Below are positions 62,994 through 64,000 of a DNA stretch of 64,000 nt, piece after piece. The DNA is from Allobosea sp. CRIB-10. Lineage in GTDB: Bacteria; Pseudomonadota; Alphaproteobacteria; Rhizobiales; Beijerinckiaceae. The stretch spans positions 62,001 to 126,000 of the forward strand of contig NZ_FOKP01000009.1 of NCBI RefSeq assembly GCF_900112185.1, read 5' to 3'. Position numbers and translations under genes: made by a program. Under the pieces are notes generated by a model. That model was not told where the DNA came from. It worked only from the letters and a program-made list of their open reading frames with translations, and ran no database searches. Position 1 is the first letter of the stretch, and each line of letters begins with the position of its first letter.

Positions 62994-64000
62994 ATGGCCA
63001 GGATCACGCTCGACAAGCTGGCCCATTCCTACAAGCCCGATCCGCAGGGGCCGCAGGACTATGCCTTGCGCGAGGTCGACCATGTCTGGCGCCAGGGCGG
63101 CGCCTATGCGCTGCTTGGCCCCTCAGGCTGCGGCAAGACCACGCTGCTCAACATCATATCCGGTCTCGTCGTGCCGACGCGCGGGCGCATCCTGTTCGAC
63201 GACAAGGACGTGACGCAGCTGCCGACCGAGGCGCGCAACATCGCCCAGGTCTTCCAGTTCCCGGTCGTCTACGACACGATGACGGTGCGTGAGAACCTCG
63301 CCTTCCCCTTGAAGAACCGCGGCGTTCCGAAGGCACAGATCGAGGCCCGCGTCGCCGAGATCGCCGGCCTGCTCGATCTGACCTCGGCGCTCGATCGCAA
63401 GGCGAGCCGGCTCGGCGCCGACGCCAAGCAGAAGATCTCGCTCGGGCGCGGGCTGGTGCGGCCCGACGTCGCCGCGATCCTGTTCGACGAGCCGCTGACC
63501 GTCATCGACCCGCATCTGAAATGGCAGTTGCGCTCGATGCTGAAGGAGCTGCACCGCAAGCTCGACCTCACCATGATCTACGTCACCCACGACCAGACCG
63601 AGGCGCTGACCTTCGCCGACACGGTGGTGGTGATGCATGATGGCGGGGTGGTGCAGACCGGCACGCCGGAGGAGCTGTTCCAGCATCCCGCCCACACCTT
63701 CGTCGGCCATTTCATCGGCTCGCCCGGCATGAACGTGCTGCCCTGCAAGGTCGAGGGCGCGCAGGCGAGCCTCGCCGGACAGCAGATCGCATTGGCCCAC
63801 CACTATCCTGCGCTCGCCGGCAAGGTCGAGCTCGGCATACGGCCAGAATATGCCACGCTGGCCCCGCGTGGTGCCGGACTGCCGGTCAGGATCGCCAGGA
63901 TCGACGACATTGGCAGGGCCCGCATCGCCCGTGTCGAGCTCGATGGCCTGAAGCTCGCTGCGAGCGTGCCGGAAGGCGCGAGCTTCGATGGCGACCAGGC
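62994..64000 (+). CDS. glpT: Glycerol ABC transporter ATPase GlpT (3' end outside window)
   Basis: Starts ATG 62994, one base after the glpS stop; the right edge cuts the gene. Walker A GPSGCGKTTLLN, Q-loop VFQFPVVYDTMTVRENL, and Walker B ILFDEPLTVIDPHLK are present, with the H-loop His in IYVTHDQTEAL. The ABC signature between them is degenerate: LGADAKQKISLG in place of LSGGQ. This agrees with GlpS and GlpT forming an asymmetric pair. A TOBE-like end is visible up to the edge. Confidence 0.9.
   Translation, partial: MARITLDKLAHSYKPDPQGPQDYALREVDHVWRQGGAYALLGPSGCGKTTLLNIISGLVVPTRGRILFDDKDVTQLPTEARNIAQVFQFPVVYDTMTVRENLAFPLKNRGVPKAQIEARVAEIAGLLDLTSALDRKASRLGADAKQKISLGRGLVRPDVAAILFDEPLTVIDPHLKWQLRSMLKELHRKLDLTMIYVTHDQTEALTFADTVVVMHDGGVVQTGTPEELFQHPAHTFVGHFIGSPGMNVLPCKVEGAQASLAGQQIALAHHYPALAGKVELGIRPEYATLAPRGAGLPVRIARIDDIGRARIARVELDGLKLAASVPEGASFDGDQ

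Overview
The window is high-GC (about two-thirds G+C by eye), densely packed DNA from an alphaproteobacterium, most likely of the Hyphomicrobiales (a Bosea-like organism is my best guess, from gene content and repeat families; no 16S is present). Supporting signs are the aerobic cob pathway, rpmH-rnpA-yidC-engB order, a glpR-glpD-glpS-glpT glycerol operon, and short palindromic repeats of the kind seen in rhizobia. Genes are tightly coupled by 1-4 bp stop/start overlaps.

Layout. (1) 1-12.3 kb: a cell-envelope cluster I cannot match to a named system. It has a PBP transpeptidase coupled to an FtsW/RodA-type protein with an extra N-terminal FHA-like module, three unknown proteins on the minus strand, a secreted CsgG/LpoB-like protein, and two divergently transcribed OmpA-like proteins. 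This is the best candidate for an undescribed system. (2) 12.4-12.8 kb: one AT-rich orphan gene that looks foreign. (3) 12.8-13.8 kb: a D-2-hydroxyacid dehydrogenase. (4) 13.9-31.9 kb: an almost complete aerobic cobalamin pathway: cobC, cobD, cobO, cobP, a B12 riboswitch, cobalt transporter cbtBA, a DUF1636 protein, cobW, cobN, cobG, cobH, cobI, cobJ, cobK, cobL, cobE, cobM, cobB and bluB. cobN carries two in-frame palindromic repeats. (5) 31.9-35.6 kb: MFS/LysR divergent pair and a 3-oxoacid CoA-transferase. (6) 35.7-39.5 kb: coaBC, dut, an Rrf2 regulator, cysK and a GNAT. (7) 39.5-44.5 kb: VOC dioxygenase, engB, acetyltransferase, yidC, rnpA, rpmH. (8) 44.6-50.4 kb: LRR-like protein, SRP RNA, dnaX, ybaB, recR, dapD and small secreted proteins. 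(9) 50.4-55.5 kb: DUF1269 protein, two MFS exporters, an HxlR regulator. (10) 55.5-59.3 kb: a secreted HbpS/GlcG-like protein next to a two-component system, and an HWE-type kinase. (11) 59.5-64 kb: start of a glycerol uptake and catabolism operon, cut by the right edge.

How the genes work together. In the cob block cobalt enters through CbtAB under B12-riboswitch control, CobN contributes to chelation, CobG-H-I-J-K-L-M build the corrin ring, CobB amidates, CobO adenosylates, CobC and CobD supply the aminopropanol linker, CobP activates it, and BluB makes the lower ligand. cobA, cobF, cobS/T, cobQ, cobU and cobV are not in the window. In the first block a glycosyltransferase-transpeptidase pair, a possible PBP activator and peptidoglycan-binding OmpA domains point to a dedicated peptidoglycan machine. 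In the last block glycerol is imported by an ABC system and oxidised by GlpD under GlpR control.
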